From: Pseudisothecium myosuroides
Lineage: Eukaryota > Streptophyta > Bryopsida > Hypnales > Lembophyllaceae
DNA: 64,000 nt
Direction of reading: 5' to 3'
Assembly: GCA_951799445.1 (NCBI GenBank)
Contig: OX637294.1
Location: 20,919,452 to 20,983,451, forward strand
Every line of letters starts with the position of its first letter. Within the stretch, counting starts at the first letter, position 1. The position numbers and the translations under genes are program-made. This document shows positions 22,309 through 34,248 of the stretch, piece by piece. The notes under the pieces were generated by a model. The model did no database searches. It had not been told where the DNA came from and was given only the letters and a program-made list of their open reading frames with translations.

Positions 22309-23234
22309 CCCCTAAAGGACCAACATGCCTTTTTTGGCAACATAGAAATTTTGGGCAAGTACGTGTGATTGGAGATTTGCATATTTTGGGCTGAAATTTT
22401 TATAGAAGGTGGGGACAAGGAATATCTTTCATATGCACCAAATTTCATGACATTTGGAAATACGAGTCAAAAGTTATGGCCTAATATGTTGTTTGTTTCT
22501 CAACTCAGGTAGTCCGGGCAGATCAGAAAAAATCACTTTTTTCAAAAATAAAAATTTAAAATTGGTTTATTAGATTTATATATACGTGGAAAGCTTTGAA
22601 TCATTCCATTCTGATCAATGAGTCAAACGTTATGAGGGGTTTTAGTTTGCGGGTTATGTTATGGATTGTCTACTCTAAAATAAACTTTGAAGTCGTTTTT
22701 TTCACTCAATTTTCAATATTTTTCAAAAAAAATAAAATTGGAGGATGTAGATTGTTTATTACAACATTGCAACCATTGGGATTGGCATTTTTCAATTCCA
22801 TAATTAACTTCTTAACAATTTAGTGTTTTGAACCATTTTCTACTTCTTTCTACTTACTATTTTTTTCCTATATGTTGTACAATTCCAAATAATCTGAAAA
22901 TTTTCAAGCATGTAGCCAACTTGCCCTAAAGAATGAATCTAAAGAAGCACAACCATTTTGGAAATTTTTTCATAATATTTTGACCTTGTGAAGTGCAGCT
23001 GCCCGATTTTTTGCAGGGCCAAAAAAGGACTTTTGCCACTTCAAACGCTAATATCTTCCAATCTATACAATGAAAATTTCTGAAATTTTTTCCACATATT
23101 CTCAAACCAGAGTACTACAAGATCCTCTGGTTACATGTGTCCAAAAATTATATTTTTCAAAAATTTGGTACTTGTATTAGAAATGGCAGTTTTGGAGCAT
23201 TTTTGGTCAGAATATAGTCAAGGAACTTTAGGGG
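22309..23234 (+). mobile_element. TTAA-target MITE, full copy 1 (inserted in copy A)
   Basis: 926 bp, ends CCCCTAAAGG...CTTTAGGGG, flanked by TTAA at 22305-22308 and 23235-23238. Copy B has the uninterrupted site CAGT-TTAA-TGGACC (TTAA at 26795-26798). This shows an insertion that duplicated exactly TTAA. Ends starting with CCC and a TTAA target are features of piggyBac; Kolobok and Sola3 also use TTAA. No transposase frame is present. Internal landmarks are shared with 452, 28710, 31446 and 53299. Confidence 0.9.
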
Positions 23235-24213
23235 TTAATGGACCCAAGTGACACAAATGGCCATACTCCACTGCACCATTATTTGAATCTCAGAAAATTC
23301 GATTCCCAAAGCTCAAAAAATCATGATTCAATCAGTCTTTTGCAGAGACACAGATGAGCCTGCCTGCAATGTGGGATAGGAAGACATGAAAGTACGATAC
23401 TCTCATGTGTACAAAGAGATAAACATGTATGAATTGATGAACCACCGCATATTGAAGATTTGAAGTACAAATAGAAGAACACGTTTATCTGGCTTGAAAT
23501 GAGCCTCTCTACCTGACGGAAACCCCCTCATGGCGTGTTGTTGAAATAGAAGAAAAAAAAAAATAGAAGAACACGCTAACTTGTCAGTAGGAATTGGTGG
23601 TTGTGCTATGTCGGGTAAGATCCTCCTACTGTACCCGCCCAAAACCCTACACACAAGTACAAATGTGACTGATTTTTCCCATCCAAGTTCAGCTTCGAGA
23701 TAGACACCAAAAAATAAAAATAAAAATAAAACAAAATGGGTTTCTCTCTCTCTCTTCAGTTCGTGATAGACACCAAAAACTTCTGACAGTCACAGGTGTC
23801 ATTGCACTACTCCACGACCATGATGGGCGAGGCTCATCAACACACTCAACTGCTTGTAGTTTTCGAACATTCATGTGGCACAAATCTAACAAGACAAGAA
23901 TGACTATCCTAGATTTAGGTTCTGAAATAAAGAAGAGGAGTACACAGCAACACAATTTGGTGGGGTGGGGGGTGCAATTAGGTATATTTACCTTATTTTA
24001 TTGTTGAGCTCTTCACTTCAATTTGAGTCATTGAGGTCCACTGCTGAATGTGAATGGACATTACACTATTTACCCCTTCTCGTGGGGTCCTTTTTTTTCA
24101 TGAAAATTGGGACCCAGCTAGTGAGGTGATTGATCATACTAATTAAAATCTGTGTTAAATAATGTTATGGACTTCTACACAACTCAGGATTGTTTTATAT
24201 GGAAATTTAATCC

Positions 24214-24447
24214 GTGCTTCTCATGTGCTTGCTCAGGTATTCCGTGCCTCATTTCTCCACATTGGATGTGATTAGACTGACAGGTTATGAATCTGGGCTA
24301 CCTTTGGATATGCGAATCTGGAGGCAAGCTTGTGTACAATTTTCTAACTGTAATCTGCGTGCAGTATGGTTGGAATTCTATGAAAATGACGATTTTTTCC
24401 GAATCAATGCCATTAATCCAAGATTCTTACGAATGATGGATTTCTAA
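24214..24447 (+). CDS. Unrecognised open frame, copy B of a duplicated pair
   Basis: 77 codons, one residue different from the frame at 18598-18831. It contains TLDVIRLTGYESGLPLDMRI and a C-terminal LRMMDF. No known family is recognised and it may not be expressed. Confidence 0.3.
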   Translation: MLLMCLLRYSVPHFSTLDVIRLTGYESGLPLDMRIWRQACVQFSNCNLRAVWLEFYENDDFFRINAINPRFLRMMDF

Positions 24448-25913
24448 AGACTATAGTACAGGATTCAATTGCTTGGAGTTCTCAAGCACTTCAGTTGACG
24501 TTGAAGAAGTAGGGCCATTGGGTAATGGATTTGAAACTTTCATTGGTGATGAAGTATCGAGTGCTGTAGAATGTTATGTTCCCTTCACCATCTGACTAAA
24601 TGGGCCTGTGACTAAGAACTTGAACTCCAATTCCTTCAGTCTTACTTTCCCTTTTGAGTCTATTTATGAATGGAATTTTTTATACATATTTTTCAGAGAT
24701 GCAATCACATTTAAAAAAAAATTAGATGTTCTTTTGAAACTTTGAAATTACTATGAATTTTTGAAAGAAATTCATCTCAATTAAAAAGCTAGCTCAAAAA
24801 AATCTGGAATTTTCTCCATCAGTGTATTTGACTGTGTAGAATATCATGGTGTAAACCAAATTTCCTTGTCTTCTATAAATAATTAGAAAACTAGTAGACC
24901 ACAATTATAGGCCCAAAGTTCAAATAGTAATTAAATGTTCAATTTTAGGAAGAAATTATTAATTTAGAACTAGAATCAAAATTAAACTTGACAAACTTTG
25001 TTTCATGTGAAAGGCTCAAATCCAAAAGATATTGTGTGTTTTCTATGAAATTGTATTAAACCTTTGAAGTCTCATGTACGTCAAAATGTTTTTTGAGAAA
25101 TTTGGACATCTAAAATGAGGTATCAAATTTTGGTTTTCTTCCTCATATTATTGAGATTATGCAAACAAAAAAAATTCTAGAAATCTAATTTTTTTGACAT
25201 TCCTAACATGAGGCTCTACTCACATATGAAGTCCCTACATCTTGAGTTCCTTGCAATTGAAATTTGAGTTATAGGGCTCAAAACAAAGCTACCTTGTCAA
25301 ATTTGACATGGTGATTTTTTGGAGCTAGTTTTCAAATTGAAATGAATTTTGAGCCTGGTAATTCAAATCCACCTTGTCAAATTTGAGTTATAGGGCTCAA
25401 AATAAAGCCGCCTTGTCAAAAGCTTGAGCAGCCTTGATAAAAACATTTTGCTTTACTTTGTAGGCTTTGTTCTCACACATACATTAGCCTTAAATCACAA
25501 TTTTTTTTAAATGTGATTCTTTTACTAATCAAGAATAAGATCCAACGGTTACAAATTCTAAAAAAAGAATAAAATTGAATAATAGCCTTTTATTTTAAAG
25601 AGAGTTGATTTTTGGCAATTTTGTCAGTATTTTCAATTGATCGCATTTGGGCTGCTTCATAATACAAAAATTTGGGTGGGAAAGAGTCTTTTCAACTCAA
25701 TAATGGGGCCAAGAATTGCATGATGGGCTCAAAAGTACATCATAATTATCCAAGCCATGTGACCATAAATATGAAGGTTGAGTGAAACAATATATACAAT
25801 CTTGTCTATATGTGCCAAATTACCTGTCAAATTGATAACAAAACATTCTTCTACAAAGCCAAATCAACAACTATGTACTGTACTCACTATTAATCAAAAT
25901 AAATCTTCAAACT

Positions 25914-26372
25914 TCAATATTTTATCTAATAGCCTTTTGCTTTCTAAAGAGTAGAAATCTTTCTTGATATACTTTTGTAAAGCTTCTCACAATCTTCTGC
26001 ATCAAAACCAAAATAAACATTATACACATTCTCCCACGACTCTTGAACTCCTCTAGCTGATTGAGTGATTTGGTTCAGACGTTGCTTGAGAAGGGCCAAA
26101 AAATGTTCCATAGGATTCAAATTTGGAGATTGTGCTAGCCACTAGAGGTGCTGAAATGGTTGGGAAGGGAGCCACAATTGAACACTTTTTGCCATATGGA
26201 TCTAAGTTGTAATTCTATATGGTACTCCATAAGTAGGTTTCTAAAATAATTTTGTGCAAATGTTGCTCCATCCTACCTTCAATTTGGTACAAAGCATCTA
26301 ACCCAAAACTAATCATACAATCCTAAATCATGATTGAACCACCACCATGTTTGACAGTTTGACAGTTAGGTC
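25914..26372 (-). pseudogene. Tc1/mariner-like transposase relic, copy B (C-terminal part)
   Basis: The minus strand reads KHGGGSIMI near 26360, then GRMEQHLHKIILETYL. After a degraded stretch comes WLAQSPNLNPMEHF, the Tc1 signature around the last acidic catalytic residue, then LALLKQRLNQI. The end, CEKLYKSISRKISTL-stop-KAKGY, corresponds to the usual Tc1 C-terminus. At least two stops and a frameshift are present. The N-terminal half is absent here but survives in copy A. Confidence 0.75.
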
Positions 26373-26747
26373 CATTCAAACATCCAAATCTATTCAGAAA
26401 ATATCCAAATCTGTTCAAGATTATGAGAAAAGTAGTGCATTATTTAATGCCAAAATGGAGTAACGTGTCAATGCTTGATTGGTGAGAACTTAAGTGCCAT
26501 TAGATACATGGAAAGGCAATTATAGGTAGTTAATGGGATGCTTATAACTCCACTCTACACGTGGTTTCATATTTTCAAGGCAAACCACTTCAAAAATTCA
26601 TAAAAATTACAATTTTAATTGAAAAATTATAATTCCACTTGGATTTGATTAGTGAAACATGCACACACCTCAACAAAAAAAATGTGCCCCTATTGGAATT
26701 GGCCCCAAGATATTCAAATTCCAAATCAGCGTGCTAATAGGCTTGTC
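26360..26747. repeat. Dispersed repeat, copy 3 of 3 (in copy B)
   Basis: Segmental-duplication partner of 21530-21940 and relative of 2100-2560. It directly abuts the C-terminal transposase relic, across the deletion that removed about 1.1 kb from copy B. Confidence 0.65.
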
Positions 26748-27451
26748 TACCATAGTAACCTCGTATCAAAACTCATTCCAAACTCATCATCAGTTTAATG
26801 GACCCAAGTGACACAAATGGCCATACTCCACTGCACCATTTTTTGAAACTCAGAAAATTCGATTCCAAAGCTCAAAAAATCATGATTCAATCAGTCTTTT
26901 GCAGAGACAGAGATGAGCCTGCCTGCAATGTGGGATAGGAAGACATGAAAGTACAGTAGTTACATGTGTACGAAGAGATAAACATGTATGAATTGATGAA
27001 CCACCGCATATTGAAGATTTGAAGTACAAATAGAAGAACACATTTATCTGGCTTGAAATGAGCCTCTCTACCTGACGGAACCCCCTCATGGCGTGTTGTT
27101 GAAATAGAAGAAGAAAAAAAAATAGAAGAACACACTAACTTTGTCAGTAGGAATTGGTGGTTGTGCTATGTCGGGTAAGATCCTCCTACTGTACCCGCCC
27201 AAAACCCTACACACAAGTACAAATGTGACTGATTTTTCCCTTCCAAGTTCAGCTTCGAGATAGACACCAAAAAATAAAATAAAAAATAAAACAAAATGGG
27301 TTTCTCTCTCTCTTCAGTTCGTGATAGACACCAAAAACTTCTGACAGTCACAGGTGTCATTGCACTACTCCACGACCATGATGGGCGAGTCTCATCAACA
27401 CACTCAACTGCTTGTAGTTTTCGAACATTCCGGGAACCCAACCCACTTATA

Positions 27452-27764
27452 AGGTAGGAGGCTGTAAAGTGGAGCGGGCATTAAAATGGAACATGACTCA
27501 GAGGTACATTTCGCTTTCTTCAATGTACCACCTATGCACATTTCAGGAGGTGGTCCATTTTGATGACCACAAATGACCACTTGTTTCCAACTTCAAAAAT
27601 TTGTAACTAATTCCACAAAGGTCCAAAAAATATGAAACGACTTGAGTTAGATTTCAATTCCACTTGTCTTTCAAGGAAAATTTACTGAAAAATATTTCAA
27701 GATGTTTTACCTCCCCAAAATTCAGTTTCAGCGCTTAGATGGTCGCTGCATGGACCTCCTACCT
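27452..27764. mobile_element. MITE with AGGTAGGAGG ends, second family member
   Basis: Ends AGGTAGGAGGC / CCTCCTACCT with TA on each side (27450-27451, 27765-27766). The core from ACTTCAAAAATTTGTAACTAATTC to TTCAGTTTCAGC matches the MITE at 21942. The internal AATGTACCACC...GGTGGTCCATTT pair is the equivalent hairpin. Confidence 0.82.
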
Positions 27765-27766
27765 TA

Positions 27767-28705
27767 CTCTTGAGTTTTCGAACATTTTGGGAACCCCGCC
27801 CTTCTTGATCATGACAGCCGTGAATGGTGGGCGCGCAAGGTGTCAGCATCTAATAAGTTAGCAGCCCTTTATTTTTTCCCATGGAATGAACCTACCGATG
27901 CTGCGGTCGGTCCGCCACATTTCTTTGATACAAACTCTTGATGGCACATGGCACTGACATTGTGTTTGATATGATCAGTATGAAAAAATATTAACAGCCG
28001 TTGCACTGTTTGATACGATTTTAGTTCTGGTGGAATACATGGACTGAGTGAGTATTGGAAACAATCCAGGAATGGATGATTGTGGTTCCATAACTGAGTG
28101 AGGTTGGTGATCCCAACTGAATTTGTCACAGGTTTTTTGAAAAGAGGTATGGAACTCTTTTGGTTGGGAGGACCAGGGCTTTTTTTTTCATTTTTGAAGA
28201 AGTGCCATAGTGGCGATACAAAATGTTCATGAGAGAATTTTTGGACTCTCCATAAGGCCACCAGATTTTGACAACACAGTCTAATTCTGGAGCCCTAGGC
28301 AGCTATGAAAAGGACGGGAATCTCTGTCAGATACGATATTCACCTTGTGTGAATATCTTGATGCCAAGTAGTATATCTTCATATCTAATTCCGGAGTTGT
28401 CAGAGAAAATGCTTGCGATGCCTAATTTAACTGTGCCACATGCGGCTTCCATTAAACTACTCGTACTTGTGAATCAGTGCTGTCAGAATTGGCTGTGCGA
28501 ACAACAAGCAGGAATAGGGGAAAAAGTGACCACGGAACCAAAATTAATGTAATCCCGGGTCCCATTCAGCCCTCCTTAGCAGCCCTCTTGAGAGCCCAAA
28601 GTTTCTCTAATGTATAGTGGTGCTCCAAATTGCAACATTCATCCACTTATTGGATGTATAGTATGGTTTTCATGCACAATTAGGTGATTTCATTTAATAT
28701 ATTTT
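27767..28705. other. Stretch with open frames but no recognised gene
   Basis: Two sizeable frames (27869-28261 minus, 28268-28552 plus) have no domain I recognise and no clear start or splice context. This could be decayed coding sequence; I cannot support a gene. Confidence 0.35.
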
Positions 28706-28709
28706 TTAA

Positions 28710-29636
28710 CCCCTAAAGGCCCAAGGCATTTTTTCTGCCCAAACCCCATCAAAACTGCCATTTTTATGCCGAGTAAAAAAGTTTGAAATTTTTTTTTTCA
28801 CATCTAACCGTAGGATCTTACACCTAACTAGTATGAGAATGTGTGGAAAACATTTCAGAATTTTTGACCGCTCAGATTGCAAGATATCTGCGTTTAAAGT
28901 GGAAAAAACAAGTATTTCAGCACATTGCGGGACTAGATTTTTTGACTTTAAACATTTTGCACTTAAAATTTTTGCACTACAGAGTTTTGTGCTTCAAATC
29001 TTTACAGTGGAGAATTGAGTTGAGAGTCTAGGGAAACAAAATATATTAAAAAAAACTTAATTATCATTCCTAAAAAATTTATTAAGTAGAAGTAGGTATG
29101 AGATAGAAGGAAAATCTAAAACATTAATATATTTTAGAGGGAATTAAAATACACTAATCCCAATGGTGAGATTGTTCTAGCAAGTAAACTAAACCATGAG
29201 AATTTTATTTTTTTTTAAATTGCAAAAATAGCATTTAGAAATGAATCCTACAAGTTATTTTTTTCAAGAAGATGCTCTAATTGCCCGAAAAACAAGAATG
29301 TCCATAACTTTCTCATAACAAATCCAAATGAAATGAATCAAAGCTTTCCAAATAGACAAAAATATAATCTACAAGAAAAAAATATTTAAAAAAAAAAATC
29401 AAAATTTTGCCAAATTTTTCTTGCTGCCCGGACTGCCCAGTTATGAAAAAAAGTAATATATTTGGCCATAACTTTTGATTCCTATTTCCAAATGTCTTGA
29501 AATTTAGTGCATATGAAAGATATTCCTCGCACCCACCTTCTAATAAAATTTCAGCTTAAAATATGGAAATCTCTAGTCACATAGACCTGCCCAAAATTTC
29601 TATACGGCCAAAAAACGCATGCCGGTCCTTTAGGGG
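28710..29636 (-). mobile_element. TTAA-target MITE, full copy 2
   Basis: 927 bp in the reverse orientation, flanked by TTAA at 28706-28709 and 29637-29640. The terminal CCCCTAAAGG at both ends, the GCTGCCCGGACTGCCCAG block and CATAACTTTTGATTCC are shared with the other copies. Confidence 0.88.
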
Positions 29637-29836
29637 TTAATTTCAAAGTAGTTTGGCGATTTCATCCAATTTTTTTGGCATTTTTTATAACCTTTTTTAG
29701 CCAATTTTTTTTTTCTGGTGCAATCTGGCACCAAAAAGCCAAAAAAAAAAACCCTGGTTGGGATTGATAGAGGTGGGGGCAATTGGTACGATTTGAATGG
29801 CATTTGGGGGAATATCTTGAGCATCTCCGTCATCAC

Positions 29837-30111
29837 AGGACGTTAAATCCGTCTCACGAAGTGGAACCAGCATGGTGAAAACGCAAAAATTGGGGGGGAA
29901 AAATAAAATCTTTGCCCCTATTTTGTCCCATCCCTAGGGTATGTTCTAGACTTCTCCTAGCTAATTTCGGGCCTCTGATTGCAAGTATGAATTCAAAATT
30001 TGCAAAAAAATTCATGTGTGAAAAATAAAAAATTCCTACGTTTTCTCCTGGGGTAAAATTTCTGCATTTTTATCCTGTAGAGCCCACTTCGTAGGACGGA
30101 TTTAACGTCCT
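29837..30111. mobile_element. MITE with AGGACGTTAAATCCG ends
   Basis: The left end AGGACGTTAAATCCGTC is mirrored by GACGGATTTAACGTCCT at 30095-30111, with further pairing (ACGAAGTGG/CCACTTCGT) inside. It is 275 bp and non-coding. I could not define the target duplication. Confidence 0.72.
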
Positions 30112-30149
30112 ACCTTTGTCATCTAAGAAAAGTTTGTTGATGAAGCCTT

Positions 30150-30440
30150 GGAGAGCATCAGTGATCCTAGAACTAGTTTATGGAATTTAGTGCAATATGC
30201 TACCTTCAAGACAGAGAAGCATCAACTTTGGCTACCTTGAGAGTGGGTAGTATAAAAAAATAGAACAAAAAGGATTTTGCAAGTTGTGAAGGATTATTGG
30301 GAGTACTATAACACAAAACTGAATAAATAAATGTTAATTCCAGCGTGGAGGAAGTTGCAAATTGGCTATCAAATTCTATTGTTTGTTGCAGTTTTGGCTA
30401 AAATGTCTGAATTAAAGGCCTTTTTTTAGAATGTAATTAG
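30150..30440 (+). repeat. Dispersed repeat pair, copy 1
   Basis: It matches 55137-55405 in order: AACTAGTTTATGGAAT, CTACCTTCAAGA, GCATCAACTTTGG, AGGATTTTGCAAGTTGTGAA, TTGCAAATTGGCTATCAAAT, GTTTGTTG and ATTAAAGGCC. Translation is interrupted by stops. It is probably a transposon fragment of unidentified class. Confidence 0.65.
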
Positions 30441-31445
30441 CAACGCAAGGATTTTTGGGTAGAAATTCAACTAAATTTAGCCAATTCAAGGATTATTGGA
30501 GAGCATCTGATAAATAATACTTGGCGTATGAGTTTTTGAATATGTAAAATTTACATGTAATAAAGTTAATCATATAGTGTGTGCAACAAAAGACTAGGAG
30601 CCAAAATTTGAGAAAAAAACATTAGACAAAACTCCTTGAAACACCCAATTTGGGTTTAATGGAGTTTGGTGTTGAATGTTTTTTTTTGTACTAAAGTAGT
30701 TTGCTCTAAAAGCAACCATTTAAAGGCCGGTCCACCTTTTTCATAGATTTTCGTGGACGGAATGATTTTATTGCTCATTTTTTAGAGAAAAAAATAGTTG
30801 CAGAATGTGACAAAACTAGTTTTATGTTTTTCGAAGCATTATAGAATTATTTATGAATTTTAGAGATTTGTGTTCTAGGCACCTATTTGTGACCATGTAT
30901 AGGTCACTCTCCCAAACTTTGTCCACTTGCAACTTGTAAAGAGATGTTAGGGAACCAAGGAGAATGATTGGTTCTTGGAATAAATAACATTTTTTCCTCA
31001 ATCCACTCAAAGGCTAAAGAGGTCAATTTAAGGACCATCTCACATCCATACCAAAGCTAATTACAAGGGCGATTTGAAGAAGATGGTCGCTTTTAGAGTA
31101 GACCACCTTATTCTTAGTTAAACCTTCCTTTAACATTTCTTCTACAAATTGGGGAGACCTTAAAAGGGACATAAAGACATTTGGCATTTGGATAGAGAAG
31201 GTTTGTTTTTGGATACTCAATTGCATTTGAATGGGCTAGGAAAGAAATTTAAAATGATTAGAAAGTCTTTGTGAACTTAGAAAGTGTGGGCATTTTCTAT
31301 TGTGTAGAACTTAAGAATTTTTGTAATAGGGGGAAGCATTATTTAGAAAATATTATTTGCTTAGAACAAAGATAAAAGGTGCATTTTCATGTATATAGTG
31401 ACATTAGTAGGGCATCAACAATCAAGAAAAAAGCCCCAAATTTAA
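30441..31445. other. AT-rich stretch without recognised gene
   Basis: Short minus-strand frames (31010-30822, 31226-31023) show no recognisable domain and may be decayed transposon coding sequence. I support nothing specific. Confidence 0.35.
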
Positions 31446-32379
31446 CCCCTAAAGATCTGAGACTATGTTTTCACCAAAACCACTCCAAAACTGCCATTTC
31501 TAATACAAGTACCAAATTTTATAAAAAAAACATTTTTGGACACATGTAACCGTAAGATCTTATAGAACACTGGTTTGAGAAGATGTGGAAAAAATTTCAG
31601 AATTTTCCACCATGCGGATTGGAAGATATTAGCATTTGAATTGACAAAAAACCCTTTTTTGTCCCTGCGAAAATCCGGGCAGCTGCACTTCACAAGGTCA
31701 CATTTGTATGAAAAAATTCCCCAAATGGTGGTTACTCTTTGGATTCATTCTTCTAGGCAAGTTGGCTACATGCTTGAAAATTTTCAGATCATTTGGAATT
31801 GCACAACATATAGGAAAAAAATAGTAAGTAGAAAGAAGTAGAGAATGACTCAAAACACTAAATTGTTAAGAATTTATTTATGGAATTGAAAAATGCCAAT
31901 CCCAACCGTTGTAATGTTGTAATAAATAATCTACATCCAATGTTTTTATTTTTTTTCAAAAATATTGGAAATTGAGTGAAATAAAGGACTTCAAAGTTTA
32001 TTTTAGAGTAGAGATTCCATAACTACCCTCAAACTAAGAATCCTCATAACTTTTGACTCATTAATCCAAATGGAATGATTTAAAGCTTTCCACGTACATA
32101 TAAATCTAAAGAACCAATTTCAAATTTTTATTTTTAGAAAAAATGATTTTTAAATAATTTTTTGAGCTGCCCGGGCTGCCCGCCACACACCAAAAATTAC
32201 ATATCATACAATAACTTTTTAACCATGTAGTCAAAAGTTATGAAAATTGTTGGGCCTTAAAGATACTCCTTGGGCACATCTTGTGTGAAAATTTCAAAGA
32301 AAAAAAATAAAAACTCCACTCGTAGTGAGCTGCCCAAAATTGCTATGTTGTCAAAAAACGGTGTTTGGACCTTTAGGGG
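31446..32379 (-). mobile_element. TTAA-target MITE, full copy 3
   Basis: 934 bp, reverse orientation, TTAA at 31442-31445 and 32380-32383. The inside contains GGCAGCTGCACTTCACAAGG, CATAACTTTTGACTCATT and the GAGCTGCCCGGGCTGCCCGC patch. Confidence 0.88.
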
Positions 32380-32383
32380 TTAA

Positions 32384-33020
32384 TGTTGATTTTTGGTATA
32401 TTTTGACACAAAAGTCAAGAAAATTGTTGTAGTAACAATTTTATATCCACCTATTTTTTGGAGTTTATAAAAATTGTTTATACAACAAGTGGTTAGAAAA
32501 TAGAGTAAATTGGTTATATATTGATAGAAATGGTTGTCCATAGACACCTGTAGTGATCGTGTTTGTGAATAGCGAGCTTCATTACATGTAAAGTACTAAA
32601 TATTATTAATGTGTGACATTCATTTGCTTTAATGTGACATTTATATTTCCCTTTGAAGTGACATTCATTCTCCCTTAAAGCACCAAGTCCCTACTTTGGA
32701 CATGGATACAATGAATAGATTAAGCAATTGTATTGGTTTGTACCATAGATTTTTCAACATTTCCATTGTATCAATTTATATTATGTAATATTGTAGATTT
32801 TCCAAAATACCAATATACAACCACATAATGGGCTATGAAATACACATAAATTCTTTGATTCTTATATATTTTTTAAATTGGACAATGTGCATCATCACCT
32901 TAGTATGCAAATATTTTTAGTTCACATTGTACCCTAAAATGGTCATTTCCCTTGTGCTTTTGACATTTCTAAGCTTTGGGAGGATTCTATTGGTCCTCCA
33001 AACTGTTAAGGGTTAATTTC
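32384..33020. other. AT-rich spacer
   Basis: No gene. A stray GTTAAGGGTTAA at 33005-33015 just before the next element may be the remnant of another TTAA-element end. Confidence 0.35.
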
Positions 33021-33024
33021 TTAA

Positions 33025-33868
33025 CCCCTAAAGTCCCAAGAGTCCCCACAAGGGACTTTTGAAGGTTCAGGTAGGTACCTATAATTTCAATTTTGGAAAA
33101 AAAAATTGAATTTTTTGTCAAGATAGAAAAATTGATTAACTTTCTGGAAATGTAATTTTTAATTCAATTGGTGCTTAGGAGAATATTATGCTACAATAAG
33201 CTCAAAATAGGCAAGGAAAGGCAAAAAATAAACCTAAATGTTTTCTTTAAAAAATTATTTTATAGAGATTATATTTTTTTTAAGTATTGTGAAAGTTATA
33301 AAGCTTCTTGTTTTGGAGGCAATTGTACCAAATTCTTGAAAAAATAATTTACTGAATCCGTTTATGAACTCAATTTTAACAATTTTGAAGAGAAAAGAGT
33401 TGCACATTGTTAAGTTTTCTTTTTAGAAAAATCTCACCATCGGAATTAGTATATTTTAATTCCATCTTAAAGCTTTCAACAATTTGATATTTCCTCCACT
33501 TCAACTAAACAGTTTTTTAAAGAATGAAAGCCACAAGTTCTTTTTTTTCCCAAACCTTCAACTCAATTCTTCAATATAAAATATTTAAAATTCACAATTT
33601 TTAATACAAAAAATTTAAATTAAGAGGATTCAAATCTAGTTAGGCTAGGAGTAAAAATTATTGTCTTCTTCACTTTAAATGCATATATCTTGTGATCAAT
33701 ATGGTCAAAGTTTTAGAAATTTCTTCCAAACATTTTTATACTAGTCTAATGCAAGATCCTATGGTTGAATATGAATATGAAATAAATGTTTATAATTTTT
33801 GTTGTTTGCATTGAAAATGGTAGTTTTGAATGTTTTTTGCTGAAAAAATGGCCTTAGGACTTTACAAG
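33025..33868 (+). mobile_element. TTAA-target MITE, diverged copy 4
   Basis: The left end CCCCTAAAGTCCCAAG is preceded by TTAA (33021-33024). The right end is eroded to GGACTTTACAAG followed by TTAA (33869-33872). The right third keeps GAAAATGGTAGTTTTGAATG and TGCAAGATCCTATGG, which match the other copies. It is 844 bp and older by sequence decay. Confidence 0.7.
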
Positions 33869-33872
33869 TTAA

Positions 33873-34246
33873 ATTAATATAGATGAAAGGAATTCTCAAG
33901 AAATATCATTTGTATTCTTATCTTGGATATCCTATAGATAGTCAGCAAAATATTATAAAAATTTGGGATCCTCAATTCTCTATTGTAGACTCAAATTGAA
34001 AAATTAAAGATTTTAATTACCATAGAAAACTTTCACGTGGAGGTAAGAAAATTCAAAACAATTGGGAATACCATGCGTGCAGACTAGGCCTTACCATGAG
34101 CTCAAGGTTGTGTCCAAAAGGAATACAATTCATTTTACATTAAAAAAAATCCATGAGTATCAAGAAAACTCCAAAATGATGCAACATAAATTATTGCAGC
34201 TAGCCAGTGAAAGACAAGAGTTCTTTCAAGAGAATTCTCCATAGGA
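33873..34246. other. Spacer without recognised gene
   Basis: The open frame 34062-34244 (60 codons) is lysine- and glutamine-rich with no identifiable domain. Confidence 0.3.
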
Positions 34247-34248
34247 TA

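Larger units (their letters stand above)
18258..23871 (+). repeat. Segmental tandem duplication, copy A
   Basis: It starts at ATTCATGTGGC and runs to the same motif at 23870. Copy B (23872-27431) repeats its content in order: the 18598 open frame, the Tc1-like transposase relic, the dispersed repeat, and the block ending in GTAGTTTTCGAACATT. Copy A is longer. It carries a pogo-like MITE (20161), an AGGTAACAGG MITE (21942), a TTAA element (22309) and about 1.1 kb (roughly 20465-21560) missing from B. It lacks about 0.5 kb present in B (25525-26060). Identity is around 95% in the best blocks. Confidence 0.88.
23872..27431 (+). repeat. Segmental tandem duplication, copy B
   Basis: Head-to-tail partner of copy A. 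The junction at 23870 joins GTTTTCGAACATT to CATGTGGC; the last shared base is near 27431, before CCGGGAACCC. B holds the empty sites for three MITEs found in A and keeps the C-terminal part of the Tc1-like transposase. Confidence 0.88.
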
